Source: JAVVRI01 sp036654795
GTDB taxonomy: Bacteria; Bacteroidota; Bacteroidia; Bacteroidales; Tannerellaceae
DNA length: 18,374 bases
Assembly: GCA_036654795.1 (NCBI GenBank)
Contig: JAVVRI010000048.1
Coordinates: 1 to 18,374 of the forward strand
Direction of reading: 5' to 3'
This document shows, in pieces, positions 1 to 6,819 of the stretch. A model generated the notes under the pieces. The model did not search any database. It saw only the letters and a list, made by a program, of their open reading frames with translations, and had not been told where the DNA came from. The position numbers were made by a program, and so were the translations under genes. The stretch's first letter is position 1. Every line of letters starts with the position of its first letter.

Positions 1-191
1 TGGTGGTAAAGAACAACGACTACATCTACGTCTTCGAGTTCAAGCTAAACGGCACTGCCGAAGAGGCGTTGGCGCAAATAGACGACAAAGGCTACCTCAT
101 CCCCTACACGGCTGACCATCGACAACTGGTGAAGGTAGGCGTGGACTTCGACAAGTCTACCCGCAATCTGGGGCGCTGGCTAATAGGGTAA
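1..191 (+). CDS. C-terminal end of a PD-(D/E)XK nuclease domain protein (AAA-ATPase-like/DUF1703 type), cut by window edge
   Basis: The reading frame is already open at the left edge, so the GTG at base 3 is probably internal and the gene begins outside the window. About 62 residues are visible. They contain a beta-strand with the motif VFEFKL, an E-x-K signature typical of PD-(D/E)XK nuclease folds. This is followed by EEALAQIDDKGYLIPY and a VKVGVDF strand, ending in RNLGRWLIG. This order is what I know from the C-terminus of the large Bacteroidales family with an N-terminal AAA-ATPase-like domain and a C-terminal nuclease-like domain (DUF1703), usually about 500 residues and present in many copies per genome. 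The biological role of the family is unsettled. The stop codon overlaps the end of a truncated PIN-domain frame on the other strand. The family call is firm; the function is not. Confidence 0.8.
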   Translation, partial: VVKNNDYIYVFEFKLNGTAEEALAQIDDKGYLIPYTADHRQLVKVGVDFDKSTRNLGRWLIG

Positions 192-293
192 GAAAATGCC
201 ATCGTGCAACTGATCTAATATTCGCAAAATAATATCAGCCTGTTTCCGATCAAACAAGCATTCAACAATATTAGTATCTAAAAACAGCTTCAT
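180..293 (-). pseudogene. Truncated PIN-domain (VapC-like) toxin, N-terminal remnant
   Basis: Reading the minus strand from the ATG at 293 gives 37 residues beginning MKLFLDTNIVECLFDRKQAD and ending at a TAG at 180-182. The opening F-L-D-T-N-I is the first conserved acidic motif of PIN-domain ribonucleases, the toxins of VapBC-type toxin-antitoxin pairs, and Asp6 would be the first metal ligand. An intact PIN protein is about 130-150 residues and needs three further acidic positions, all missing here. The frame stops where the nuclease gene on the plus strand ends, so the break probably marks a recombination junction. The start overlaps the stop of a short upstream frame as ATGA, the usual coupling in toxin-antitoxin operons. 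The motif is clear, but the fragment is short, so chance cannot be fully excluded. Confidence 0.55.
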
Positions 294-349
294 AAATCAT
301 ATTTTTCTTTCATCGCTTTACGCTTCATGTATAACCAATAGAATGGGGC
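290..349 (-). pseudogene. Possible antitoxin C-terminal tail upstream of the truncated PIN frame
   Basis: An in-frame stretch of 19 sense codons on the minus strand follows a TAA at 350-352 and ends with a TGA at 290-292. It reads APFYWLYMKRKAMKEKYDL, with an internal ATG at 328. It is strongly basic at the end, and its TGA overlaps the ATG of the PIN fragment by the 4-base arrangement ATGA. That position and coupling are where the antitoxin of a PIN-type operon would end. I do not recognise the sequence itself, and the call rests mainly on context. Confidence 0.3.
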
Positions 350-398
350 TTATTTTTGTTATTAATATAGACTTTCCTCTTCAAGTTGTTAACTTAGG

Positions 399-432
399 CT
401 TGCTTATAAATGGATATTTTTATCTAAGTTTG
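399..432 (+). promoter_or_regulatory. Candidate Bacteroidota promoter for the mutarotase-fucP operon
   Basis: TAAGTTTG at 425-432 fits the Bacteroidota -7 consensus TAnnTTTG exactly, and CTTG at 399-402 lies 22 bases upstream as a partial -33 TTTG element. Transcription would begin about 20-25 bases before the mutarotase ATG at 462. The leader is A/T-rich with no Shine-Dalgarno sequence, which is normal for this phylum. Confidence 0.55.
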
Positions 433-461
433 CAGTTTTGTAATTTATTAAAACAAACGAT

Positions 462-824
462 ATGAAAAGATATTGTCAGACGCTCGACTTGAAAGCGGAC
501 GAAGCATTAATAAAAGAGTATACCCATTGGCACTCGCCGGAATATATCTGGCCGGAGATACCGGAAGGAATCCGCGCGGTAGGCATTCGCCAGATGGAGA
601 TTTATCGCCTGCAAACCCGCCTATTCATGATTATCGAGACGGACGATGACTTCGATTGGGACGATGACTTTGCCCGCCTGAGCACACTCGATCGCCAAGC
701 GGAATGGGAGGTCTTCGTTTCCAAGTTCCAAAAAGCAGACCCTGCCAGCTCCTCCTCCTCCGAGAAATGGCAATTAATGGATCGTATATTTACCTTACCA
801 GAAGAGTTGCATAAACATGAATAA
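462..824 (+). CDS. L-rhamnose mutarotase (RhaM/DUF718) family protein, probably an L-fucose mutarotase
   Basis: This 120-residue protein matches the small RhaM-type sugar mutarotases, which interconvert the alpha and beta anomers of 6-deoxyhexoses in the cytosol. The family signature is near the N-terminus: Tyr20, His24 and the WPEIPEGI segment correspond to the Y-x3-H-N-P-I-W-P-E-L active-site region of E. coli RhaM. The middle carries an acidic near-repeat (DDDFDWDDDF) and a run of five serines encoded partly by (TCC)4 just before the conserved EKWQLMDRIF tail. The stop overlaps the fucP start by 8 bases, so the two are translated together. Being next to a fucose permease, and like the mutarotase-fucP order I recall from Bacteroides fucose loci, it probably acts on L-fucose. 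A rhamnose role is possible. Confidence 0.85.
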   Translation: MKRYCQTLDLKADEALIKEYTHWHSPEYIWPEIPEGIRAVGIRQMEIYRLQTRLFMIIETDDDFDWDDDFARLSTLDRQAEWEVFVSKFQKADPASSSSSEKWQLMDRIFTLPEELHKHE

Positions 825-2040
825 ACAAAACAACAAAACATCGCTTGTTGCCGCACCGGGTGGCAAATCTTATCTGATCCCATTTCTTCTAATCACTAGT
901 CTGTTCCTCCTGTGGGGCTTTGCGCACGGGCTGCTGGATGTGCTCAACAAGCATTTCCAAGGCGCCTTTACGATGACAAAGGCAGAAAGCGGATTGGTGC
1001 AGTTTTCTACCTACATTGCTTACTTCCTCATGGCGCTTCCGGCAGGAATGTTCATGCGGCGTTTCGGATATAAGAAGGGAATCATCCTAGGGCTGATGCT
1101 CTTTGCACTCGGAGCGTTTGCCTTTATTCCGGCGGCGTTTATGCATTCAGCCGCGCCGTTCCTTGTTGCGCTCTTCGTTATTGCTTGCGGGCTTTGCATA
1201 CTCGAGACAGCGGCAAACCCCTATTCCACAGTGCTTGGACCGAAGGAGTCGGCCGCACAACGGCTCAACCTCTCGCAATCTTTCAACGGACTGGGCTGGA
1301 TATTGGGACCACTCGTTGGGGGAATGTTGATCTTTGGAGAAGGAGAAGGCGACGCATTTGCACTGACAAAACCCTATATACTGATTGGAAGCATTGTGCT
1401 CCTAGTGGCCGTGTTGTTCTTTTTTACGAAGCTACCGGAGGTACAGATTGAGGAAGAGGTGTTCGATGCCGCCACTCCGGCCGGCACACCTACTCCACTC
1501 TGGAAGCATCCGCAGTTCGTACGCTCTGTCCTCGCTCAGTTCTGTTATTGCGCGGCGCAGACGGGCATCTTCAGCTTCTTTATCAACTACGTAACAGAGT
1601 TGGACGCACAGATCACGAACCGCGCGGCTTCGCAGATCCTGGCTTTCGGTGGAATGACACTCTTTATGGTAGGACGCCTCTCAGGCAGTTTTACGATGAA
1701 GTGGATGTCTCCGGCAAAACTACTGACCTGCTTCGCGTTGGCGGACGCCGTGTGTATGCTGCTGGTGATCGGTTCCTTCGGGACACTCTCGCTCTATGCG
1801 CTCTACGCATCGTTCTTCTTCATGTCTATTATGTTCCCGACGATCTTTGCACTCGGCCTTTCAGGCATGGGGGCACATACAAAAAAGGCCTCTTCTTACA
1901 TCGTGATGGGTGTGGCGGGCGGCGCCTTCAGCCCACTGCTGATGGGTTATATTGGAGAGGCAAACATGGCTATCGGCTTTACCGTACCTCTCATCGCCTT
2001 CCTCTATATTCTTTATTTCGCCTTTAAATGTAAGAAATAA
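817..2040 (+). CDS. fucP: L-fucose:H+ symporter permease (MFS)
   Basis: A 407-residue major facilitator transporter in the inner membrane that couples L-fucose uptake to proton entry. About twelve hydrophobic helices can be read. The two acidic residues essential in E. coli FucP are conserved: Asp41 in GLLDVLNKHFQGAF (E. coli Asp46) and Glu130 in LETAANPYSTVLGP (E. coli Glu135). The following segment RLNLSQSFNGLGWILGPLVG is also typical of the FucP/GluP branch. The ATG at 817 lies inside the end of the mutarotase gene and gives a plausible cytoplasmic N-terminus before the first helix. The protein is slightly shorter than E. coli FucP (438 residues). The 3' end is three bases from the convergent phosphoesterase gene. 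No fucose isomerase, kinase or aldolase gene is visible in the window. Confidence 0.92.
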   Translation: MNKQNNKTSLVAAPGGKSYLIPFLLITSLFLLWGFAHGLLDVLNKHFQGAFTMTKAESGLVQFSTYIAYFLMALPAGMFMRRFGYKKGIILGLMLFALGAFAFIPAAFMHSAAPFLVALFVIACGLCILETAANPYSTVLGPKESAAQRLNLSQSFNGLGWILGPLVGGMLIFGEGEGDAFALTKPYILIGSIVLLVAVLFFFTKLPEVQIEEEVFDAATPAGTPTPLWKHPQFVRSVLAQFCYCAAQTGIFSFFINYVTELDAQITNRAASQILAFGGMTLFMVGRLSGSFTMKWMSPAKLLTCFALADAVCMLLVIGSFGTLSLYALYASFFFMSIMFPTIFALGLSGMGAHTKKASSYIVMGVAGGAFSPLLMGYIGEANMAIGFTVPLIAFLYILYFAFKCKK

Positions 2041-2043
2041 ACA

Positions 2044-2538
2044 CTAACGTATGCCCAGTTCGATTACCTCCAGATCCTTGATTTGTTTCCCATCTATCAC
2101 AAAACGGACCAGGGTACGTACCTGATGGAAGCCGCTTTTTCCGGCAGCACCGGGGTTGATGTGGAGACAATGCAGGTTCTTATCGAAGACGACCTTCAAA
2201 ATATGCGAATGGCCGGAGATGAAAAGCGCGGGGCGAGCATCGTATAGCTCCGCTCGGATTTCCGGATTGTAACGGCCGGGATAGCCGCCTATATGCGTCA
2301 TCATCACCTCCACCTCATCTACCTTAAAGTGTGCAACACGCGGAAATTCCTGCCTCAACCCCTGACCATCAATGTTACCATAGACAGCGCGCAGGGGCTT
2401 TATGGCAGCCAATCGGACGGCCAGTTCGTCCGAACCAATGTCGCCGGCATGCCATATTTCGTCACATTCGGCGAAGTGCTCCGCATAGCGTTCGTCCCAA
2501 TAACCATGCGTGTCTGAAAGAAGTCCAACTTTAAGCAT
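2044..2538 (-). CDS. YfcE/MJ0936-family metallophosphoesterase (phosphodiesterase)
   Basis: A 164-residue cytosolic calcineurin-like phosphoesterase with a two-metal site. The motifs appear in order: D-x-H in LLSDTHG near the N-terminus, G-D in HAGDIGSDE, G-N in VYGNIDG, His in MTHIGGYPG, and G-H-x-H in ISGHSHIL. The third motif has GNID, as in the YfcE/MJ0936 branch, rather than the classic GNHD. I chose the ATG at 2538, giving MLKVGLLSDTHG, because the frame upstream of it lies in the promoter region shared with ppk and adds unconserved residues. A TACTTTTG box on the minus strand at 2558-2565 sits just upstream. Family members hydrolyse phosphodiesters in vitro; the natural substrate is generally unknown. 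Confidence 0.85.
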   Translation of the reverse strand: MLKVGLLSDTHGYWDERYAEHFAECDEIWHAGDIGSDELAVRLAAIKPLRAVYGNIDGQGLRQEFPRVAHFKVDEVEVMMTHIGGYPGRYNPEIRAELYDARPALFISGHSHILKVVFDKNLHCLHINPGAAGKSGFHQVRTLVRFVIDGKQIKDLEVIELGIR

Positions 2539-2557
2539 AACAATTTCGTTTATTTGA

Positions 2558-2575
2558 CAAAAGTACCTATATTTA
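2558..2575. promoter_or_regulatory. Back-to-back -7 boxes between the phosphoesterase gene and ppk1
   Basis: On the minus strand, TACTTTTG (2565 to 2558) matches TAnnTTTG exactly and lies 20 bases before the phosphoesterase ATG. On the plus strand, TATATTTA at 2568-2575 matches at all but the last base and lies 22 bases before the ppk1 ATG. Only two bases separate the boxes. No convincing -33 TTTG stands at the right distance on either side. Both leaders would be very short. The same arrangement occurs at 6082-6098. Confidence 0.5.
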
Positions 2576-2596
2576 CGCACCTAAGACAAGAATCGT

Positions 2597-4669
2597 ATGG
2601 AGAATTGCTATAAATACTTCAAGAGAGACATCAGTTGGCTGTCATTTAACTATCGGGTGCTGCTGGAGGCCGAGGATGATTTGTTGCCTATTTATGAACG
2701 GATCAAGTTCCTTTCCATCTACTCCTCGAACCTGGAGGAGTTTTATGAAATCCGCGTGGCAGACGATCGTGGCGCCATCATGAAAAAGAATTATACGGAG
2801 GAGAGCGGCGCAGAGGCCGAAGAGACGTTGACCGAAATAACGCAGGAAGTGAATCGGCAACAGCGCGAGTATTACCGCATCTTCTCCGAAAAAGTTCTGC
2901 CTGAGCTAAACAGACAGAACATCCTCCTCTATCAAGACGGACAAACAGCACCGTTCCACGAGGAGTTCGTGCATAACTTCTTCAATGAAGAGGTCTTCCC
3001 CTTCCTCTCGCCAGTCATGATTCAGGCGGGCGAGATCCGCACCTTCATACGCGACCGCCGGCTCTACCTGGTGATCCGCATGGTCAAGCGCAGCAAGAAG
3101 CTGACGGAACCGAACTATGTGCCGGAATATCACTACGCCCTAATGAAGATACCCTATGCCAAAGTGCCCCGCTTCATCGAGCTGCCGCCACACGAAGGGA
3201 AGTACTTCATCATGTTTATAGACGACATTATCCGTGCCAACCTGCCCAGCATCTTTCCGGGCTACGTGATAGACAGCTGCTACAGCATCAAGATCTCCCG
3301 CGACGCGGATATCTATCTGGAGGACGAGAAGGGGGGAAACATACTGGAAAAAATACGCAAGAAGGTGAAACGCCGCAAGATTGGCGATCTGAGCCGCTTT
3401 ATGTACGACAGCGAAATGCCGTCCGACTTTCTGGCTTTCGTATGCGACGCCTTCGGCATTGCCGAGGAGGATCTTGTTGTGGGTGGCAGGTATCTGAACC
3501 TGCAAGACCTAATGAAGCTACCCAACCCGCGCGGCAAGGAGCTGGAGCAACAGACGCCCGTCCCGATGCGCGTCCCGTTGCTGGACGAAACAGGCTCCGT
3601 CTTTCGGGCAGTCAAGAAACAGGACGTACTGCTACACTTCCCCTACCAATCCTTCGACTACCTGATCCGCTTCCTGATGGAGGCGGCGTTCGATCCGAAG
3701 GTAGACGAGATCAAGATCACCCAGTATCGCGTAGCCGAGAACTCAGCCGTGATCAATACCCTGATCAGTGCTGCCCAGAACGGCAAAAAGGTAACAGTCT
3801 TCGTAGAGCTCAAAGCTCGCTTCGATGAAGAAAACAACATGAGCACAGCCGAGCGCATGGAGCAGGCCGGCATTAAAATCATCTACAGCATACCCGGTCT
3901 GAAGGTACATGCCAAAGTAGCCGTCATACTCCGTCGCGACACCACGGACGGAAACAAGCGCCGCGACTACGCCTACCTGAGCACTGGTAACTTCAATGAA
4001 AAGACAGCCAAAATATATTCGGACATGGCGCTGCTGACCTCGAACGCAGAGATGATAGCAGACATAAACAAAGTCTTTGCCGTGCTGGAAGGAAGGATGA
4101 CGGAACCCACCTTTTGTCACCTGCTCGTTGCCCGCTTCAATATGGTAAGCGAGCTGACCCGTATGATCGGACGCGAAGCAGAGCACGTAAAGGAAGGACG
4201 TAAAGGCCGGATTGTTCTAAAGATGAACGGCCTTCACGACCAAAACATGATCAACGAGCTCTATCATGCCAGCGAAGCCGGCGTGGAGATAGACCTAATT
4301 GTACGCGGCATCTGTTGCCTCGTACCCAATCAGCCCTACAGTCAAAACATTCGGATTACCCGCATAGTAGACATGTTCCTCGAACACTCCCGTATATGGT
4401 ACTTTTACAATGATGGAGAAGAAGCTCTTTACCTCACCTCGGCGGACTGGATGCGTCGCAACCTAAACCGACGTATCGAAACAGCCTTCCCGATCCTTAT
4501 TCCTGAGATCAAGCGTGAAATCATCGACATCCTGAAGATACAGCTGAGCGACAACGTCAAAGCCTGCCTTATCGACGAGCAGCTCGCCAATAACTTCAAG
4601 CACGACGACAACCCGGTAAAGGTGCGTTCGCAATTGGCAATCTACCAATATTTAAAGAATAAAAGCTAA
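2597..4669 (+). CDS. ppk1: Polyphosphate kinase 1
   Basis: This 690-residue enzyme reversibly transfers the gamma-phosphate of ATP onto inorganic polyphosphate chains at the membrane or cytosol, supporting stress survival and phosphate storage. The length equals the usual PPK1 size (E. coli 688). The N-terminal domain opens with RDISWLSFNYRVLLEAED. The catalytic half has the two phospholipase D-like modules: the first ends in KVHAKVAVILRR with His438 (equivalent to the autophosphorylated E. coli His435), and the second has FLEHSRIWYFYN with His597 (E. coli His592). The segments DEIKITQYRVA and GLHDQNMINELYHASEAGVEIDLI are also family hallmarks. It is divergent from the phosphoesterase gene and convergent with the rRNA methyltransferase gene (12 bases between stops). 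No exopolyphosphatase gene is present in the window. Confidence 0.97.
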   Translation: MENCYKYFKRDISWLSFNYRVLLEAEDDLLPIYERIKFLSIYSSNLEEFYEIRVADDRGAIMKKNYTEESGAEAEETLTEITQEVNRQQREYYRIFSEKVLPELNRQNILLYQDGQTAPFHEEFVHNFFNEEVFPFLSPVMIQAGEIRTFIRDRRLYLVIRMVKRSKKLTEPNYVPEYHYALMKIPYAKVPRFIELPPHEGKYFIMFIDDIIRANLPSIFPGYVIDSCYSIKISRDADIYLEDEKGGNILEKIRKKVKRRKIGDLSRFMYDSEMPSDFLAFVCDAFGIAEEDLVVGGRYLNLQDLMKLPNPRGKELEQQTPVPMRVPLLDETGSVFRAVKKQDVLLHFPYQSFDYLIRFLMEAAFDPKVDEIKITQYRVAENSAVINTLISAAQNGKKVTVFVELKARFDEENNMSTAERMEQAGIKIIYSIPGLKVHAKVAVILRRDTTDGNKRRDYAYLSTGNFNEKTAKIYSDMALLTSNAEMIADINKVFAVLEGRMTEPTFCHLLVARFNMVSELTRMIGREAEHVKEGRKGRIVLKMNGLHDQNMINELYHASEAGVEIDLIVRGICCLVPNQPYSQNIRITRIVDMFLEHSRIWYFYNDGEEALYLTSADWMRRNLNRRIETAFPILIPEIKREIIDILKIQLSDNVKACLIDEQLANNFKHDDNPVKVRSQLAIYQYLKNKS

Positions 4670-4681
4670 GCAGCCTACGGC

Positions 4682-6061
4682 TCAGAGCGTACGCACCTCT
4701 TCCGGCAGATAGCCGCTGCGGATACGCCACTCAGCCGGATAAAGATTGTTTGCCCGGTTGCCCAGATGCTTGACAAAGCCCAACGGATAGCCCCGATAAC
4801 AGACCAGCACATAGCCCTTCTTCGTCTCCTCAGACAGAAGAAGGGCTTCTTTTTTGAGGTATTGGATAGCCTCCGCCCAGCTAAGCTCTACGGATGAGAA
4901 AACTTTGCGATTCATCACTGTGCTGAGCGCCAACGCATGGGCGGGAAGCAAGTCTTTACCTTTCATCTCCCCCAGACGAATGCCGGCAGATACGATGCGC
5001 AGTTGTTCGGCTATCAGGCGATAAGCCTCCAACCAGGCAGTCGGGAAGGCTTGTACACTCTCGCCACGCATTTCGATATTAAACTGTTTCGGCTCGCGAA
5101 GCCAAGTGTGCGCAACGGTCGGGACGGAGAGCGGGGTTTGGCTCTTTTCCTTTTTACTTTTCTGTTTGCTTTTGAGTACCTCCAAATCGCCGTCCACTTT
5201 CCTAAGGACAGCAAGAAAGAAACCTTCGCCCTTCGTCCGATGCGGGAAAAAGCGACAGACCGGATGCGTATGCTTCAGCGCACCGCTGACCTGCCATTCC
5301 GGTTGGAGAGGGATTGGAAGGGCTTCGGCACCCAACTCCTCTATTATATAATGTATATTCTCCTCATCCTCCTCGGTATTGTAGGTACAGGTACTGTAGA
5401 CGAGTAGTCCGCCGGGTTTGAGGGCGCCCCATACATCATGCAGGATGCGGCGTTGGCGACCGGCACAAAGGTTAACGTTGGCTACGCTCCACTCTCCGGT
5501 ACTGTCGGTGTCCTTACGAAACATTCCTTCGCCGGAGCAAGGCACATCAGTTACAATCACATCGAATAGGTGGCGGAGGGCGCCAATCTCTTCCGGATCA
5601 TTGTTGGTCACAATACTGCCGGGCATACCCCATTTGGTGATGTTCTCGGCAAGGATATTACTCCTACTACGGATCACCTCGTTACTAACCAGCAGACTTC
5701 CTTCGGGCAAAAGGCTGAGCAGATGTGTAGACTTGCCGCCCGGCGCAGCACAAAGGTCGAGGCAGCAAACAGCTTCCTTCACATAAGTACGGACAGCCTG
5801 CTCCAGAAACATAGACGAAGCCTCTTGCACATAATAAGCGCCGGCATGCAGCAAAGGGTCGAACGTAAAGGAGAGGCGTTCCGGCAGATAATAGCCCGTA
5901 TCGCACCATTTCACCCGTTCGGCAACCGGTTCCGCGGTGCCCTTCGCCCGATTAATACGGATACTGACGGGAGCATCCTCCTGCAAAGCAGCCTCAAGTT
6001 TCTCAAAGTCATTGCCAAGCAATGCGCGCGTACGAGTGATAAAATCAATAGGAAGTGCCAT
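4682..6061 (-). CDS. rRNA (cytosine-C5)-methyltransferase, RsmF/YebU-like (NOL1/NOP2/Sun family)
   Basis: A 459-residue SAM-dependent m5C RNA methyltransferase. The SAM-binding motif is LDLCAAPGGKSTHLLSLL (about residues 101-118). Both family cysteines are present: Cys175 in DVPCSGEGMF, which resolves the intermediate, and Cys225 in YSTCTYNTEEDEENI, the likely nucleophile. The C-terminal third (about 330-459) ends in YRGYPLGFVKHLGNRANNLYPAEW, the RNA-binding extension of RsmF-type enzymes, which modify 16S rRNA. The ATG at 6061 is preferred because residues before MALPIDFITRTR read through the divergent promoter and into the neighbouring gene. A minus-strand TACTTTTG at 6082-6089 lies 20 bases upstream. 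The exact target cytosine is not deducible. Confidence 0.9.
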   Translation of the reverse strand: MALPIDFITRTRALLGNDFEKLEAALQEDAPVSIRINRAKGTAEPVAERVKWCDTGYYLPERLSFTFDPLLHAGAYYVQEASSMFLEQAVRTYVKEAVCCLDLCAAPGGKSTHLLSLLPEGSLLVSNEVIRSRSNILAENITKWGMPGSIVTNNDPEEIGALRHLFDVIVTDVPCSGEGMFRKDTDSTGEWSVANVNLCAGRQRRILHDVWGALKPGGLLVYSTCTYNTEEDEENIHYIIEELGAEALPIPLQPEWQVSGALKHTHPVCRFFPHRTKGEGFFLAVLRKVDGDLEVLKSKQKSKKEKSQTPLSVPTVAHTWLREPKQFNIEMRGESVQAFPTAWLEAYRLIAEQLRIVSAGIRLGEMKGKDLLPAHALALSTVMNRKVFSSVELSWAEAIQYLKKEALLLSEETKKGYVLVCYRGYPLGFVKHLGNRANNLYPAEWRIRSGYLPEEVRTL

Positions 6062-6081
6062 CTTATTCTGTTTGTTTGCCG

Positions 6082-6098
6082 CAAAAGTACTACATTTG
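6082..6098. promoter_or_regulatory. Back-to-back -7 boxes between the rRNA methyltransferase and RsmI-like genes
   Basis: TACTTTTG on the minus strand (6089 to 6082) and TACATTTG on the plus strand (6091-6098) both fit TAnnTTTG exactly and are separated by one base, forming an imperfect inverted repeat. The plus box starts 20 bases after TCTG at 6067-6070, a weak -33 candidate. Both start codons (6061 and 6114) lie about 15-21 bases beyond their box, so the leaders are very short. Confidence 0.6.
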
Positions 6099-6113
6099 CA
6101 GAAAACTATACGT

Positions 6114-6818
6114 ATGCAAGCATCTCTTTTCCTCATACCCGTCACCTTAGGGGAGACTGACCACCGCCGTGTACTCCCTGAATATAACTTGGAGGTAATC
6201 CTCAGCATCCATTATTTTATTGTAGAAAACATTCGGACGGCACGCCGTTTCCTAAAGAAAGCAGACCCATCAATCGTAATAGATGACCTGATATTCTATG
6301 AACTAAACAAACACACTTCGCCCGACGACGTGGCCGGCTATCTGGCTCCGCTGGCGAAAGGCGAAAGTGTGGGCGTAATCTCGGAAGCCGGCTGTCCCGC
6401 CATTGCTGATCCGGGTGCCGATGTGGTTGCCATTGCGCAGCAGAAGAACTATCCCGTCGTGCCGCTTGTAGGCCCTTCGTCCATCCTAATGTCGGTTATG
6501 GGCTCCGGCTTCAACGGGCAAAGCTTTGCTTTCCATGGTTACCTGCCCATCGACGGCTCCGAACGCACAAACGCCATCAAGCGACTGGAAGGACGAATCT
6601 ATTCCGAAAGCCAAACGCAACTCTTCATCGAGACGCCCTATCGCAACAACAAACTGGCTGAAGAGCTAATACGTACCTGTCGCCCCACCACCAAACTCTG
6701 CATTGCCTCCGACATTACTTGCGAAGACGAATACATCCATACCCGTCCCGTCAAAGACTGGGCAGGCCACCTGCCCGACTTAAGCAAAAGACCAACAATC
6801 TTTCTAATTTACAAATAA
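6114..6818 (+). CDS. Short RsmI-like SAM-dependent methyltransferase (tetrapyrrole methylase fold)
   Basis: The 234-residue protein has the tetrapyrrole methylase fold used by RsmI, which 2'-O-methylates C1402 of 16S rRNA. It begins SLFLIPVTLGE where RsmI has an IPTPIGN-like strand. It carries VGVISEAGCPAIADPGADVV, matching the SDAGTPLINDPG segment, and VPLVGPSSILMSVMGSGF, then the late FIETPYRNNKLAEEL and CIASDIT strands. The RsmI motif AEDTR is replaced by VENIR, and the C-terminal extension of E. coli RsmI is absent. Bacteroidetes commonly encode this short form, I believe as well as a canonical RsmI, so the target may differ. The ATG at 6114 is chosen because the upstream frame runs through the promoter. 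The stop is one base before the next gene. Confidence 0.82.
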   Translation: MQASLFLIPVTLGETDHRRVLPEYNLEVILSIHYFIVENIRTARRFLKKADPSIVIDDLIFYELNKHTSPDDVAGYLAPLAKGESVGVISEAGCPAIADPGADVVAIAQQKNYPVVPLVGPSSILMSVMGSGFNGQSFAFHGYLPIDGSERTNAIKRLEGRIYSESQTQLFIETPYRNNKLAEELIRTCRPTTKLCIASDITCEDEYIHTRPVKDWAGHLPDLSKRPTIFLIYK

Positions 6819-6819
6819 G

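Noticed and set aside
752..765. (TCC)4 run encoding serines in the mutarotase
   Set aside because: A triplet repeat cannot shift the frame. It only changes the number of serines in a variable loop.
5570..6160. A 196-residue plus-strand frame opposite the rRNA methyltransferase
   Set aside because: It is antisense to the conserved SAM-binding and catalytic regions of that gene and crosses the divergent promoter.
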